Assembly (NCBI GenBank): GCA_021820965.1
Contig: JAKACZ010000028.1
Span: 1 to 59,633 of the forward strand
Direction of reading: 5' to 3'
Source: Bacillota bacterium
GTDB lineage: Bacteria; Bacillota; Sulfobacillia; Sulfobacillales; Sulfobacillaceae
DNA length: 59,633 bases
The notes below the pieces were generated by a model. The model was not told the origin of the DNA, did no database searches, and saw nothing but the letters and a program-made list of their open reading frames with translations. Made by a program: the position numbers and the translations under genes. Below are positions 28,878 through 40,670 of this stretch, in pieces; within the stretch, counting starts at the first letter, position 1, and every line of letters begins with the position of its first letter.

Positions 28878-28942
28878 TAGGCGAAACGAGGTTTGGCCGG
28901 TCTTTCATCGGCCATTCAATAACCGGTAAAGGAGCGGGCGAC

Positions 28943-29398
28943 ATGCGCGTAGCCGTGGGTGCGGACCATGCTGGCTGGCCGCTAAAAGAAGTCTTGGTCG
29001 GATTTTTAATTGACCGCGGATGGGATGTTGAGGATTTCGGCACGTTTAGCACCGAATCGGTAGATTACCCTGATTATGCGGCCAAGGTCTCGGAGGCCGT
29101 CGCACGCGGCGACGTCGACCGAGGCCTGTTGCTGTGTGGCAGCGGACAGGGAATGTGCATGACCGCCAACAAGGTTGCGGGGGTACGAGCCGCTTTGGCG
29201 CATGATGTGGTGTCGGCCCGGATGGCTCGAGAACACAATGACGCCAACGTTTTGACCATGGGTGCCCGCTTTGTGGCAGCGCCTTTGGCCCGAGAGATCT
29301 TGGAGACGTTCGTCTCCACCGAGTTTGCGGGCGGTCGTCACCAGCGCCGCGTGGAGAAAATTGACGCCTTAGTCCGGCGCGAGACGGGCATTAATTGA
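28943..29398 (+). CDS. rpiB: ribose-5-phosphate isomerase B
   Basis: A 151-residue RpiB that interconverts ribose 5-phosphate and ribulose 5-phosphate in the pentose phosphate pathway. It starts MRVAVGADHAGWPLKE and carries the active-site Cys in LLCGSGQGMCMTANKV and the phosphate-binding AREHNDANVLTMGARFV. The start at 28943 is preceded by AAAGGAG; the frame reaching back to 28862 is not needed by the family. It lies between ywlE and upp in the same direction. Confidence 0.93.
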   Translation: MRVAVGADHAGWPLKEVLVGFLIDRGWDVEDFGTFSTESVDYPDYAAKVSEAVARGDVDRGLLLCGSGQGMCMTANKVAGVRAALAHDVVSARMAREHNDANVLTMGARFVAAPLAREILETFVSTEFAGGRHQRRVEKIDALVRRETGIN

Positions 29399-29414
29399 AA
29401 GTGAGAGGCACTCT

Positions 29415-30032
29415 ATGATTTTGGTCAACCATCCGTTGATACGGGTCCATATCACCGTCATTCGTGACCGAGAGGCCTCAGTGGATCAGTTTCGCCTGCA
29501 TCTAACGGCGCTGGCGCGTCTGTTAGCGTTCCCGGCGCTCGAGGATCTGCAGACTCGGTCGGTTGAAGTTACGACCCCCTTGGCAACGGCTCCAGGCGAG
29601 GCGCTCCTATACGAGCCCATACTGGTTCCGGTCCTGCGCGCCGGGTTGGGGCTGGTTGAAGGGTTCCGCGATGTGATTCCCGGTTCCATCGTGTCGCACT
29701 TAGGCATGTATCGCGACCATGAGACCCTAAGGCCGGTTCGCTACTATTCCAATTTCCCTGAGCACCGCAAATCCCATCCGTTTATTCTGCTGGACCCCAT
29801 GCTGGCGACTGGCGGGTCCGCCGTCAACGCTCTGGATTACTTAAAGGAAGAGGGCGCCCAGAACATTCGGCTGGTCAGCGTGATCGCAGCGCCGGAAGGC
29901 GTCAGGCGGGTCGAGTCGGAGCACCCTGACGTCCCGGTCTACACGGCGGCTCTGGATGACCATTTGGATGAGCGCGGCTATATTCTCCCGGGACTGGGAG
30001 ATGCCGGCGACCGGCAGTTCGGAACGTTGTAG
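29415..30032 (+). CDS. upp: uracil phosphoribosyltransferase
   Basis: A 205-residue pyrimidine salvage enzyme making UMP from uracil and PRPP. Signatures are VNHPLIRVHITVIRD at the start, EPILVPVLRAGLGLVEGF, the PRPP loop LLDPMLATGGSAVNALDYL and the C-terminal YILPGLGDAGDRQFGT that covers uracil. Supplying PRPP-linked metabolism next to rpiB is a common Firmicute neighbourhood. Confidence 0.95.
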   Translation: MILVNHPLIRVHITVIRDREASVDQFRLHLTALARLLAFPALEDLQTRSVEVTTPLATAPGEALLYEPILVPVLRAGLGLVEGFRDVIPGSIVSHLGMYRDHETLRPVRYYSNFPEHRKSHPFILLDPMLATGGSAVNALDYLKEEGAQNIRLVSVIAAPEGVRRVESEHPDVPVYTAALDDHLDERGYILPGLGDAGDRQFGTL

Positions 30033-30123
30033 GGACTATAGGACCGCCTTTTCAGCATAACGGGGCGCTTAATCTTTTTGGTCCTTGGTGCACGAGTGCG
30101 TTGACGATAGAGGGGCCGTGCTG

Positions 30124-31026
30124 TTGCCAAAATATTTGGGGGCGTTCTATCTCGCGTTGGCCGCCAGTATCTGGGGCGGCACGTACGTGGTGAGTAAAAT
30201 TGTGCTGACCTCGGTGGAGCCGTTGGCGCTGGTGTGGCTCCGCTACGTGATCGCGCTCATTGTCTTAGTCGGCGTGGGCCTGGCCACCCGCCAGCATTGG
30301 CGGGTTCAGCGGCGCGATGTGCCGCTCATCATCGCTATCGGTGTGGTTGGGTATGGAGTATCGATCTGGGCCCAGTTTCGCGGGACGGCCCTATCAACGG
30401 CACAAATGGGCTCCATGGTCACCGCTGCCACTCCGGCCTTTATGGTTGTGTTCGGCCGCATGATATTGGGCGAACGCCTGAGTGGTCGGCGCGCGGCAGC
30501 GGTGATATTGGCGACAATCGGGGTGTTCATGGTGGTAGGCGTGGGGCGGCTGACCGCCTCCTATCGTGTGGGGGGGCTGATTCTGCTGTTGGCTGCCGTG
30601 ACCTGGGCGCTGATGTCGGTGTTGGTCAAGCGGGTGCCGCGGAATTATTCGTCGCTTGTCGTTACAACTTATGGAATTGGCGTGGCCGCAGTGCTGATTG
30701 CGCCGATGGCATTGTATGAAATGCCGTCGTGGACATTGATGTGGTCCAGGTCTGAGCTTTGGGCGGGCACTTTATTCGTGGGGATCGTATCGACGGCGGG
30801 CGCTTTTTTCTTGTGGAATCGGGGCCTTCAGCTGATGGACGCGTCAAGCGGCAGCCTCTTTTTCTTCTTCCAGCCCTTAGTCGGCACGGCGCTGGGGTGG
30901 GCTATCCTGGGGGAGCACGTGGGGGTCCCGTTTGTGCTGGGATCTGTCATGATTATGGCAGGTGTTGCATTGACGGTGCGCGGTGAGCCCGGAGGTTCGG
31001 ATGTGATCCGCGTGTTCGAACACTGA
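30124..31026 (+). CDS. EamA/DMT-family transporter
   Basis: A ten-helix drug/metabolite transporter with the typical two EamA repeats. The first opens LALAASIWGGTYVVSKI and ends GERLSGRRAAAVILATIGVF; the second ends GEHVGVPFVLGSVMIMAGVA. The start is uncertain: TTG 30124 has GAGGGG eight bases upstream and begins close to the first helix, while in-frame GTG 30118 and TTG 30085 are alternatives. Such proteins export or import amino acids, nucleobases or sugars; the substrate is unknown. It stands after upp with about 90 bases between. Confidence 0.82.
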   Translation: MPKYLGAFYLALAASIWGGTYVVSKIVLTSVEPLALVWLRYVIALIVLVGVGLATRQHWRVQRRDVPLIIAIGVVGYGVSIWAQFRGTALSTAQMGSMVTAATPAFMVVFGRMILGERLSGRRAAAVILATIGVFMVVGVGRLTASYRVGGLILLLAAVTWALMSVLVKRVPRNYSSLVVTTYGIGVAAVLIAPMALYEMPSWTLMWSRSELWAGTLFVGIVSTAGAFFLWNRGLQLMDASSGSLFFFFQPLVGTALGWAILGEHVGVPFVLGSVMIMAGVALTVRGEPGGSDVIRVFEH

Positions 31027-31099
31027 GGGGGGAATAGAGCGCGCGATTCTCGCGAACGTTTCCCTTGGGGGCAATTCACTCCTGATCGCAGAAAGGCTT

Positions 31100-31512
31100 G
31101 CCTTTCTCTGCAAGGTGTACAAGAGCCTTCGACACCCAACGGCCGACGCATCGCACCCGCGCACGATGGAAAATCCCTTGCGTGCCACATACAGCGGAAT
31201 TTCCAGTTTTTCATACCGCGGGCCTTTCGCGTCGGGTTTGCCTGGTTTGAGCTCATCGAGCGCGATTTCTAAGATCCAATGAGCGGGGCCTTCGTGGATC
31301 CGCAGCAAGGGATTTCCCTGTTTGGTGTGATCCCCGCGAGCCGATAAGCGCCCATTCCGGCGCTCGTCCCATTCTTCCCGCCACGCCTGCCGGCGTGCCT
31401 GTTCGGCGATGGGGTCGTCATCAAGAGTCTTGAACCGATCCAACCGCCTTCTGATTCTCCCCATCGCCACCACGTGGCGAAAGGAGCGACGGGGCATCTT
31501 GATGAGGTACAC
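31100..31512 (-). pseudogene. possible RNA-guided nuclease (TnpB-like) fragment
   Basis: A minus-strand frame starting MYLIKMPRRSFRHVVAMGRI runs through RRRLDRFKTLDDDPIAEQ, TKQGNPLLRIHEGP and HWILEIALDELKPGK, then YEKLEIPLYVARK. The order resembles the wedge region of TnpB-like proteins (helical stretch, GNP-x-R-I, LEI, LEIPL). It then runs on into the antisense of the DMT transporter gene, so the RuvC part is absent. I regard it as a truncated relic; the family is a guess from pattern only. Confidence 0.35.
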
Positions 31513-32467
31513 CGATCAACATATACCTACAAACCGCCCGATGATTTCCCCGTCGACTCGCGCAGAGCATCGCGCTATGCTGTGTAGAGCTATCGAATTT
31601 TTGCGTGCGCTGACAAAATAGCCCGACCCCCAGCCGCCACGCACGGATTACCTAACTCTCCTAAACGCAGTCATAGACTCGTACGAAAGGCGTTGACGGA
31701 TGGGAACAATCCCGATAACACATCAAACACAATCTGATTTGCAAGGCCTGCGCTGGACTTTCGATGTTTGGACAACCACAGACGCGCTAGCCAGACCCGA
31801 GTACGGCACCGCATCTATCAGATCAGTATTACTCCCGACGGTTAATTACATCCGACCCATGTCCTCCACCTCTGCGCCGCCGATTGGTCAGACAGATGGT
31901 CTCGACGATTTTGCCGGGCCTTTCTTGATCATCTGGATTTTCGCGAAGCTTTCCGCATCCCTTCTGATCGGCGAGGACCGCGACATCCGGTTATGACTGT
32001 CGAACTGCCGAGCGGCACGGCCAATATTGACGTTGATCTTGCGGACGCCATCCTCGCACTCAATGAGGCCGGGCCACCACCCAGTTCTGTTGTCAGGGGG
32101 ACCCGGGCGAGACCGGTTATAGAAAAACACCGAGAAAACCTGTCGGCTTGCCGTCAGGATGAATCGGCATCCTTTCACTGCACATAGATAGGATACCGTG
32201 GTACAGTACATGCTATAAGCCTGTCCTCAACAGTGGAATCAAAGTCAACGCAAACCGTGACAAACAGGTGAGAGGTAAGAAAAGACGACGTAAGACAGTT
32301 GCGTAACAGGCCCGCTTTAAGCGAGAGTGACTCGACTTCCTTCTACACTCTCGGGTGTGGAGAAGGCGACCGCCAATGTACCCAGGTGGGGTGCTTGGTC
32401 GCTGAATGGTTTTGAGGATGCGGTCAGTGCCGTACTCCAAAGTGTACTCTACCTGCTGTAGAGGGAC
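31513..32467. other. no confident gene; eroded coding DNA
   Basis: Short plus-strand frames at 31700-31996 and 31993-32187 adjoin each other and could be pieces of one broken gene (MTVELPSGTANIDVDLADAI reads as protein-like). I cannot name it. No RNA gene was recognised. Confidence 0.35.
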
Positions 32468-33067
32468 ATGTATGATGCGGAGAAGCCGCACACCCCAGAA
32501 CCCACTGGGCTTGCCCCGTGTGAGGGTCAGATCACTCTTAAGGCAGGCACTTTCCCGTCGACACTCACGCCAGGCGTGGATCGGCGCGGGATTGATGTAT
32601 TTGTCAACACAGTCTATGCTAGCGCACCGGTTGGGTTGAAAGACGAAGCCTCCCAACATTGGCTCCAGTCGTTGCGCGATTGGATGGCAGGCACTTTAGA
32701 CACGACGGGCCAGCAGTACCGGGTCACGACGTGTCGCCCATCCTCGCTACCCCGGCTGCCGGATGACACAAGTCAAGCGGTCCTGCGCCAGGATGTGCAA
32801 CGGCTTCTGCGCAAGGGTAACCAGGCCAAATTCCGGGATTTCGCCGCACTGAAGAGTGGACGGGATGCTTATAGCCGCTTGCACTACCAAGAGTTAATCG
32901 CACGATTGTCTGAAGCCGATGCGATTTTGATCATCGCTTCGGACTTGCCCGAGGAGGATCAAGCGTCCGCCTGCCGCTGGGTGCTACACGGCTTGCCCGT
33001 TGAGATGGCCCTGCATAGAGTGCGCGGCGACCGGGAAATTCGGCAAAATGCCCACCGTACCCCGTAG
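32468..33067 (+). CDS. hypothetical protein
   Basis: A possible 199-residue soluble protein with a GAGGG site just before ATG 32468. It is hydrophilic, has no signal peptide or membrane helix, and I recognise no motif in it. The C-terminal half (LSEADAILIIASDLPEEDQ) reads like a protein and not like a shadow frame. No partner gene adjoins it, and the surroundings are eroded, so this may itself be a relic. Confidence 0.35.
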   Translation: MYDAEKPHTPEPTGLAPCEGQITLKAGTFPSTLTPGVDRRGIDVFVNTVYASAPVGLKDEASQHWLQSLRDWMAGTLDTTGQQYRVTTCRPSSLPRLPDDTSQAVLRQDVQRLLRKGNQAKFRDFAALKSGRDAYSRLHYQELIARLSEADAILIIASDLPEEDQASACRWVLHGLPVEMALHRVRGDREIRQNAHRTP

Positions 33068-33612
33068 AGGACTCGGGATTTGCGCAGTATTCCCATCCCA
33101 GCTCGGACCGACGCCGCCTCCCTTCGAACAGATCGAATGGCATTGACTGGAACAAGATACACGCTACTGAGTGTGCTTTGGCAACGGAGTGATTCTCTTC
33201 GACAACCACGGTATGGCTGCTCTGCGTATTTACTACATTATTTTACCCGGTTTTCATTCGTCTTCCTGTCCTTTGCTTATGCCCTACGAGAGGCTCTTTT
33301 TGTTCGGTTGAGAACAAAGTCGTCAAATAGACTGCTTCGATCTGCGGCCTCGTTGGCTGAAGATTAGGCGTAGCAACGGTTTCGGCCCTAGCCTGGAAAT
33401 CGCCATCACTTGACTTCAATTCAGTCAATCGGTATACTTAGTCTTCGGTAAAGGGTGGGATATCTGTGCCCGCCCGCCTACGAGAGACGCCGTTTCATGA
33501 TGTGAACCGCCCTTTTTTGTCCAGGGTCATCGAAAGTGGTCGAGCGGAATGCGACGGCTCCGCTGGTGACTGAGACCGGGGGATGTTGCGCCGAAAGAGG
33601 GGGACCTCGCGG
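33068..33612. other. intergenic region upstream of the ATP synthase operon
   Basis: It contains the promoter at 33410-33438 and about 170 bases of leader before atpZ. I recognise no gene in the first 340 bases. Confidence 0.5.
33410..33438 (+). promoter_or_regulatory. sigma-A-type promoter of the atp operon
   Basis: TTGACT and TATACT are spaced by 17 bases, close to consensus at both boxes. This is the only good promoter before ten consecutive atp genes, leaving a leader of about 170 bases. Confidence 0.8.
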
Positions 33613-33837
33613 ATGGGAGAACCGGATAAACAGAAAGGTTCCGCCTTCCGTGGGGTAGGTGTGGCGGTGGCTTTGTCAACCCAGCTTGTCCTGGCGATTT
33701 TGTTAGGGCTCCTTTTCGGCCACTGGCTGGACGGCGTTTTTCAAACGGCACCCTGGCTCACGATCATTGGCGTCATCTTAGGCATTGTCGCTGGATTCGT
33801 GGGACTGTTTCGCTTGTCCCGAGTTTTGTCCAAGTGA
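33613..33837 (+). CDS. atpZ: AtpZ/AtpI-type small membrane protein
   Basis: A 74-residue protein with two hydrophobic helices (LSTQLVLAILLGLLFGHWLD and TIIGVILGIVAGFVGLFRL), the AtpZ form of ATP synthase protein I that helps c-ring assembly or Mg2+ uptake. ATG 33613 follows GAGGGGGA by nine bases. It overlaps atpI by four bases and opens the ATP synthase operon. Confidence 0.8.
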   Translation: MGEPDKQKGSAFRGVGVAVALSTQLVLAILLGLLFGHWLDGVFQTAPWLTIIGVILGIVAGFVGLFRLSRVLSK

Positions 33838-34211
33838 AAGATTTTCGGGACCAGTGGAAAAAGGCGGCAATTGCTGCGCTGTTGTTAGGCCTGATGTTTG
33901 CCATCAGTGCGCTAATGAGCGGATCAGAGTTTATGTGGGGACTTGCAGCCGGAATTATTCCAGGGGAAATCGATTTCATAGGTCTGGCATTGCGATTACC
34001 CTTGTGGGCTCGATTAAATCCCCGCGCAGCCGTCGCCGGAGTGAACTTGCGGCTGTTATCGCGCTTAATCGTGCTGGGGATTTCTTTTTATGTGCTTCGA
34101 CGGTATACCGCGGTCAACCTTTACGGAGCACTAATCGGGATTTTCATTCCCTACGTCGTATATCTGGTGTGGGCAGCCTTTCACAGTAAAGGCAAGGGGG
34201 TGAACGGATGA
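33834..34211 (+). CDS. atpI: ATP synthase subunit I
   Basis: A 125-residue membrane protein with four hydrophobic segments, placed between atpZ and atpB where AtpI is expected. AtpI assists assembly of the c-ring. The GTG start overlaps the atpZ stop, and the 3' end overlaps atpB by four bases, so all three are translationally coupled. Sequence similarity in this family is low; the call relies on topology and position. Confidence 0.75.
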   Translation: MKDFRDQWKKAAIAALLLGLMFAISALMSGSEFMWGLAAGIIPGEIDFIGLALRLPLWARLNPRAAVAGVNLRLLSRLIVLGISFYVLRRYTAVNLYGALIGIFIPYVVYLVWAAFHSKGKGVNG

Positions 34212-34900
34212 ATTTTTCCTTGACGGGATTTGCCTGGTCCCCGTTTCTTACGGGGCTTATCACCATCGCGCTGGTGTTGCTGTTTGGATTGGTGGCCGCT
34301 CGGCGCGCAACCGCAGGAGTTCCCTCGGGGTCACAAAACCTCATGGAGACAATGGTCGAAACATTCCAGGACCTGGTCGGCCAAATGGCTCCCGAGGCCT
34401 TGGCTCCCAACCTTTCATTACTCGCCCTAACGCTTTTTTTGATGCTGGTGGTCGCCAATATTCTGGGCCTTTTGCCCTTTCCCTGGTTCGGTGGCGACTG
34501 GCTTCATTCGCCGACCGCGGATTTGAGCATCCCGGCGGGACTGGCCATCGCCATGTTTCTATTGATCCAGTGGGCTGGCATCAAATACAAGGGCTTTGGT
34601 GGTTGGGTTTATGGATGGGTATGGAAGCCGTTCCCTGTCGTGGGACTGGTGATTAATGCCCTGGAACAACTAGTCATGCCGGTCAGTTTGGCATTCCGGT
34701 TGTTTGGAAACATCTTGGCTGGTGAATTGGTGCTAAGAATGACCACGCATCTGCCGCATGGTCTGGGGGGCGTATTTACCACCTTCATCATCGGGACCCT
34801 GTGGTTGATTTTTAGTGTGGTCATTTCCTTGATTCAAGCGCTGATTTTCACCATCCTGACAGTGGCATACATGAGCATTCAGGCAAACAAGGACCATTAG
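34208..34900 (+). CDS. atpB: ATP synthase F0 subunit a
   Basis: A 230-residue membrane subunit forming the proton half-channels against the c-ring. The essential Arg lies in MPVSLAFRLFGNILAGELVL, and the preceding LGLLPFPWFGGD and following SVVISLIQALIFTILTVAY are typical. Five to six helices are predicted. It overlaps atpI by ATGA. Confidence 0.93.
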   Translation: MNFSLTGFAWSPFLTGLITIALVLLFGLVAARRATAGVPSGSQNLMETMVETFQDLVGQMAPEALAPNLSLLALTLFLMLVVANILGLLPFPWFGGDWLHSPTADLSIPAGLAIAMFLLIQWAGIKYKGFGGWVYGWVWKPFPVVGLVINALEQLVMPVSLAFRLFGNILAGELVLRMTTHLPHGLGGVFTTFIIGTLWLIFSVVISLIQALIFTILTVAYMSIQANKDH

Positions 34901-34930
34901 TGCAGAGCAATAAGAGGAGGAGTCTATCTC

Positions 34931-35161
34931 GTGTTTACGCCGAAAGAAATTATGCTCTTTATCGGGGCATTGGCTGCCGCAGGCGCCGCCATCGGAGCGG
35001 GTGTCGGCAACGGTTTGGTCATGGGCCGCATGGTCGAAGGAGTTGGCCGTCAACCGGAGGCTATTGGTCGTCTTTTGACCTGGGCACTCGTGGGTGTCGC
35101 GCTGGTTGAGGCGTGGCCAGTTATCACCTTCGTGCTCTTTGTGTTCACCAAGATTGGCTAA
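34931..35161 (+). CDS. atpE: ATP synthase F0 subunit c
   Basis: A 76-residue two-helix proteolipid. The first helix is Gly/Ala-rich ([20 protein letters not shown]), the polar loop is GRQPEAIGR, and the ion-binding Glu is in [15 protein letters not shown]. The residues around the Glu suggest protons and not Na+ as the coupling ion. GTG start after AGGAGG. Confidence 0.93.
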   Translation: MFTPKEIMLFIGALAAAGAAIGAGVGNGLVMGRMVEGVGRQPEAIGRLLTWALVGVALVEAWPVITFVLFVFTKIG

Positions 35162-35192
35162 CGAAAATCGGTTTTGAGGAAGGAGCGTTGAC

Positions 35193-35687
35193 GTGACCAA
35201 CACTTCACTTACAGCCGCAGGTATGATTGCGGCGGTCCTGCAATGGGTGTTGCTCTTAATTTTGCTCCGCGTTTTCGTCTACAAGCCAATCTTGGCTGCC
35301 ATGCAAAAACGCCGTGACACCATCGCCAAGCAAATTGGCGATGCCGACAGCCTCAAGGTGGAAGCCGAAAAACTCCGGGACGAGGCTCACCAACTGGTGG
35401 AACGGGCGCGGGACGAGGCTAAGCAACTGATGGCCAGCGCCCGCCGGGAAGCGGACGAGCAAGCGAAAAAGATTGTGGAACAGGCGCAGCGCGAGGCAAG
35501 CTACCGACAAAAAGCCGCCATTGAAGAAATTGAGCATGAGCGTGATTTGGCATTGGCGTCGGTACGCGCCCAGGTGGCAGACTTGGTGGTATTTGCGGCT
35601 GGCAAGGTGCTGGAGCGGAGTCTCACAGTACAAGACCAAAGCCGCTACGTTGAGGAGATTTTGAAGGACGTGGGGCAGCTCCAATGA
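35193..35687 (+). CDS. atpF: ATP synthase F0 subunit b
   Basis: A 164-residue peripheral stalk subunit. It has one N-terminal membrane helix (GMIAAVLQWVLLLILLRVFV), then a long charged coiled coil with Ala-rich heptads (QLVERARDEAKQLMASARRE) that links F0 to subunit delta. The GTG start has a strong upstream AGGAG. The end overlaps atpH by four bases. Confidence 0.93.
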   Translation: MTNTSLTAAGMIAAVLQWVLLLILLRVFVYKPILAAMQKRRDTIAKQIGDADSLKVEAEKLRDEAHQLVERARDEAKQLMASARREADEQAKKIVEQAQREASYRQKAAIEEIEHERDLALASVRAQVADLVVFAAGKVLERSLTVQDQSRYVEEILKDVGQLQ

Positions 35688-36247
35688 AGAATGAAGTCGT
35701 GGCCAAACCGTATGCACGCGCCTTGCACAGTTTAGCTCGGGATCAGGGTAAAGAGGAACAGGTGGCGCAAGAGCTGGGACAAGTGCTGATAACGTGGGAC
35801 GGTAACCGCGAATTCCGTCAGTTCGTCCGTCGTCCCGAAATTTCGGTTACGGCAAAGCGTGAGGCTATTAGCCGTCTGTTCACCGATTTGGACCCGCTGA
35901 CGGTCCATCTGTTGGATGTGGTCATCGAAAAGCATCGTGAAGAGATGCTGGCCGCCATTTACGAAGCGTATCGGAACCTCTCGGATGAAAGCCGCGGAAT
36001 TATGCACGCCGAAGTAAGTACGGCCACAGTGCTGACGGAGGATCAGGAGCAGTCGCTGGTCCAGGCGCTGAGCGGTGCGATTGGACGAACGGTCAAAATC
36101 GCCGTGAAACGCGATCCGTCGCTTTTGGGCGGAGTTGTGATTCGCCTGGGGGATCGGGTGCTGGATGGCAGCTTGGCCCGCCGGCTGGCCGTCCTGGGGC
36201 AAAGACTACGGAGTGGAGACGGGGGAGGTAGTGTCGTTGAGCATTAG
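35684..36247 (+). CDS. atpH: ATP synthase F1 subunit delta
   Basis: A 187-residue stalk subunit at the top of F1. It opens [19 protein letters not shown] and ends with the conserved [20 protein letters not shown]. It overlaps atpF by four bases and runs eleven bases into the start of atpA, so all are cotranslated. Confidence 0.92.
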   Translation: MKNEVVAKPYARALHSLARDQGKEEQVAQELGQVLITWDGNREFRQFVRRPEISVTAKREAISRLFTDLDPLTVHLLDVVIEKHREEMLAAIYEAYRNLSDESRGIMHAEVSTATVLTEDQEQSLVQALSGAIGRTVKIAVKRDPSLLGGVVIRLGDRVLDGSLARRLAVLGQRLRSGDGGGSVVEH

Positions 36248-37745
36248 ACCCGACGAAATCAGTGCCATTTTAAAAGAGGAAATTGAGAAATACGGGATTA
36301 CTACCGAACTCGCGGAGTCCGGTGTTGTTCTCAGCGTGGGTGATGGCATTTCCCGCATTTACGGACTACGCGACTGCATGGCTGGAGAATTGCTTGAGTT
36401 CGACAACGGTGTCTTTGGCATGGCGTTAAACTTGGAGCAGGATAACGTCGGCTGTGTGATTTTAGGGGATGATCAGGGCATCAAAGAGGGCGATCAGGTG
36501 CGGCGTACCGGCCGTGTGGTTGAGGTTCCGGCTGGAGACGCGCTCATCGGTCGCGTGGTCAGCGCGCTGGGCCAGCCCATTGACGGCAAGGGCCCGATCG
36601 AGACCGACATTCGACGTCCGGTAGAGTACCCGGCACCTGGAATCATCGATCGTCAGCCGGTCGACACGCCGATTCAAACCGGATTAAAAGCCATCGATGC
36701 GATGATTCCCATTGGTCGGGGGCAGCGCGAGCTAATCATTGGCGACCGCTCGACCGGAAAGACCGCGTTGGCGATTGATACGATTTTAAATCAGCGCGAC
36801 CAAGACGTGATATGTATCTACGTCGGCATCGGGCAAAAGGAATCCACCATTGCCGGCATCGTGCGGGTACTCGAAGAGCGGGGAGCAATGGATTACACGA
36901 TCGTGGTGGCGGCTTCGGCTGCCGAGCCAGCCCCGTTACAGTATTTGGCTCCATATGCCGGATGCGCCATGGGAGAAGAATTCCGTGACCGGGGCAAAGA
37001 TGTATTGGTTGTGTACGACGACCTCTCCAAACACGCCGTTGCCTATCGAGCCATGTCGCTGCTGCTGCGCCGGCCTCCCGGTCGCGAAGCCTACCCCGGG
37101 GATGTCTTCTATCTGCACTCGCGTCTTTTGGAGCGGGCTGCCCGCATCAGCGATGAGAAGGGTGGCGGCAGTCTCACCGCGCTCCCCATTATTGAAACCT
37201 TGGCGGGCGACATTGGTGCTTACATTCCCACAAACGTGATCTCGATTACCGACGGACAGATCTTCTTGGAGACCGACTTGTTCTTCTCCGGTGTTCGCCC
37301 TGCCGTGAATGTCGGCTTGTCCGTATCCCGCGTTGGTGGTGCCGCCCAAATTAAAGCGATGCGGCAGGTGGCGGGCGGTATGCGGCTTGACTTGGCGCAG
37401 TACCGCGAGTTGGCCGCATTCTCTCAGTTCGGGTCAGACTTGGACAAGGCGACGCAGGCACGCCTGGCGCGCGGTGCCCGAACGGTCGAACTTTTGAAGC
37501 AACCCCAGTATCAGCCGATGCCGGTGGAGGAGCAGGTTGCCGTGATTTTTGCGGTCACCAAGGGCTTCGTGGATGACGTGGAGATAGAGCAGGTGTCCGG
37601 CTTCGAGCATGGGCTTATGCGCTACCTGAGAGAACAGCATCCCACGATTCTTGAGACCATCAAAAAGGATAAAGCCATGTCGGATGATGTGATCCGCGAT
37701 TTGACGACGGCCATCGAAGGCTTTAAGAAGACGGCGGTGATTTAA
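36237..37745 (+). CDS. atpA: ATP synthase F1 subunit alpha
   Basis: A 502-residue non-catalytic nucleotide-binding subunit. The P-loop is [14 protein letters not shown], and the family signature [17 protein letters not shown] lies near the middle. TTG 36237 is taken as start: GGGAGG is seven bases upstream and [20 protein letters not shown] is the normal N-terminus. The longer frame from 36165 merely reads atpH out of frame. Confidence 0.94.
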   Translation: MSIRPDEISAILKEEIEKYGITTELAESGVVLSVGDGISRIYGLRDCMAGELLEFDNGVFGMALNLEQDNVGCVILGDDQGIKEGDQVRRTGRVVEVPAGDALIGRVVSALGQPIDGKGPIETDIRRPVEYPAPGIIDRQPVDTPIQTGLKAIDAMIPIGRGQRELIIGDRSTGKTALAIDTILNQRDQDVICIYVGIGQKESTIAGIVRVLEERGAMDYTIVVAASAAEPAPLQYLAPYAGCAMGEEFRDRGKDVLVVYDDLSKHAVAYRAMSLLLRRPPGREAYPGDVFYLHSRLLERAARISDEKGGGSLTALPIIETLAGDIGAYIPTNVISITDGQIFLETDLFFSGVRPAVNVGLSVSRVGGAAQIKAMRQVAGGMRLDLAQYRELAAFSQFGSDLDKATQARLARGARTVELLKQPQYQPMPVEEQVAVIFAVTKGFVDDVEIEQVSGFEHGLMRYLREQHPTILETIKKDKAMSDDVIRDLTTAIEGFKKTAVI

Positions 37746-40057
<2,312 letters not shown>

Positions 40058-40068
40058 GGGGGGAGAGT

Positions 40069-40500
40069 ATGGCGACGAGCTACAAGCTTCGTGTGGTGAC
40101 GCCTGAACAGGTAGTGGTGGACAAGGACGTAACCGAGTTGATTTTGCGCACCACCGAGGGCGAAATTGGCATTCTGGCGCACCACATGCAGATCATCAGT
40201 CCGTTGGTGCCGTGCATCATGACGGTCTACGATCCGGATGGAAGCACGGAGGAAATTACCGTCGGCGGTGGATTCGTCGAAGTGAAGGATGACGGTGTGA
40301 CCGTGTTGGCCGATTCCGCCGAACGAGCGGACATGATTGACGTGGCGCGGGCGCAGCGGGCGCGCGAGCGGGCATTGGAGATCCTAAGCACCGGCGCCGC
40401 CGGTGCTAATGTTGACCTGGCCCGGGCGCAACGGGCATTGACTCGGGCAGAAAACCGCCTGAAACTGGCTGGGCGCGGCGTGCAAAATATGCCGCACTAA
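40069..40500 (+). CDS. atpC: ATP synthase F1 subunit epsilon
   Basis: A 143-residue subunit: an N-terminal beta sandwich (KLRVVTPEQVVVDKDVTELI, GEIGILAHHMQIISPL) and a C-terminal helical hairpin (QRALTRAENRLKLAGR) that can inhibit ATP hydrolysis. It is the last gene of the operon and is followed by a terminator. Confidence 0.93.
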   Translation: MATSYKLRVVTPEQVVVDKDVTELILRTTEGEIGILAHHMQIISPLVPCIMTVYDPDGSTEEITVGGGFVEVKDDGVTVLADSAERADMIDVARAQRARERALEILSTGAAGANVDLARAQRALTRAENRLKLAGRGVQNMPH

Positions 40501-40519
40501 CCGCCTGTCGCCGGGAACG

Positions 40520-40563
40520 CGGCAGCGACCGGATCCTCATGGGTCTGAACGCTGCCGTTTTTT
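40520..40563 (+). terminator. terminator of the atp operon
   Basis: CGGCAGC and GCTGCCG pair around a 24-base loop and are followed by TTTTTT. Confidence 0.75.
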
Positions 40564-40618
40564 GTTGACAGGATTCGGAATTACTCTCCACTTTTGTTCA
40601 ACAAAAATTCGGCAGGAT

Positions 40619-40655
40619 TCCCCCACTGAGCCGTGAGGCCAGTGGGGGAGGAATG
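40619..40655 (-). repeat. right-end hairpin of an IscB/IS605-type element
   Basis: CCCCCACTG and CAGTGGGGG form a nine-base perfect stem; inside, GCC-GTGA-GGC forms a second stem. It lies just downstream of the IscB-like remnant on the minus strand, where the element end belongs. Confidence 0.6.
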
Positions 40656-40670
40656 CCGTGATTGTCAAGG

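Noticed and set aside
30877..31099. Continuation of the TnpB-like fragment
   Set aside because: It lies opposite the end of the DMT transporter gene and no longer resembles the family.
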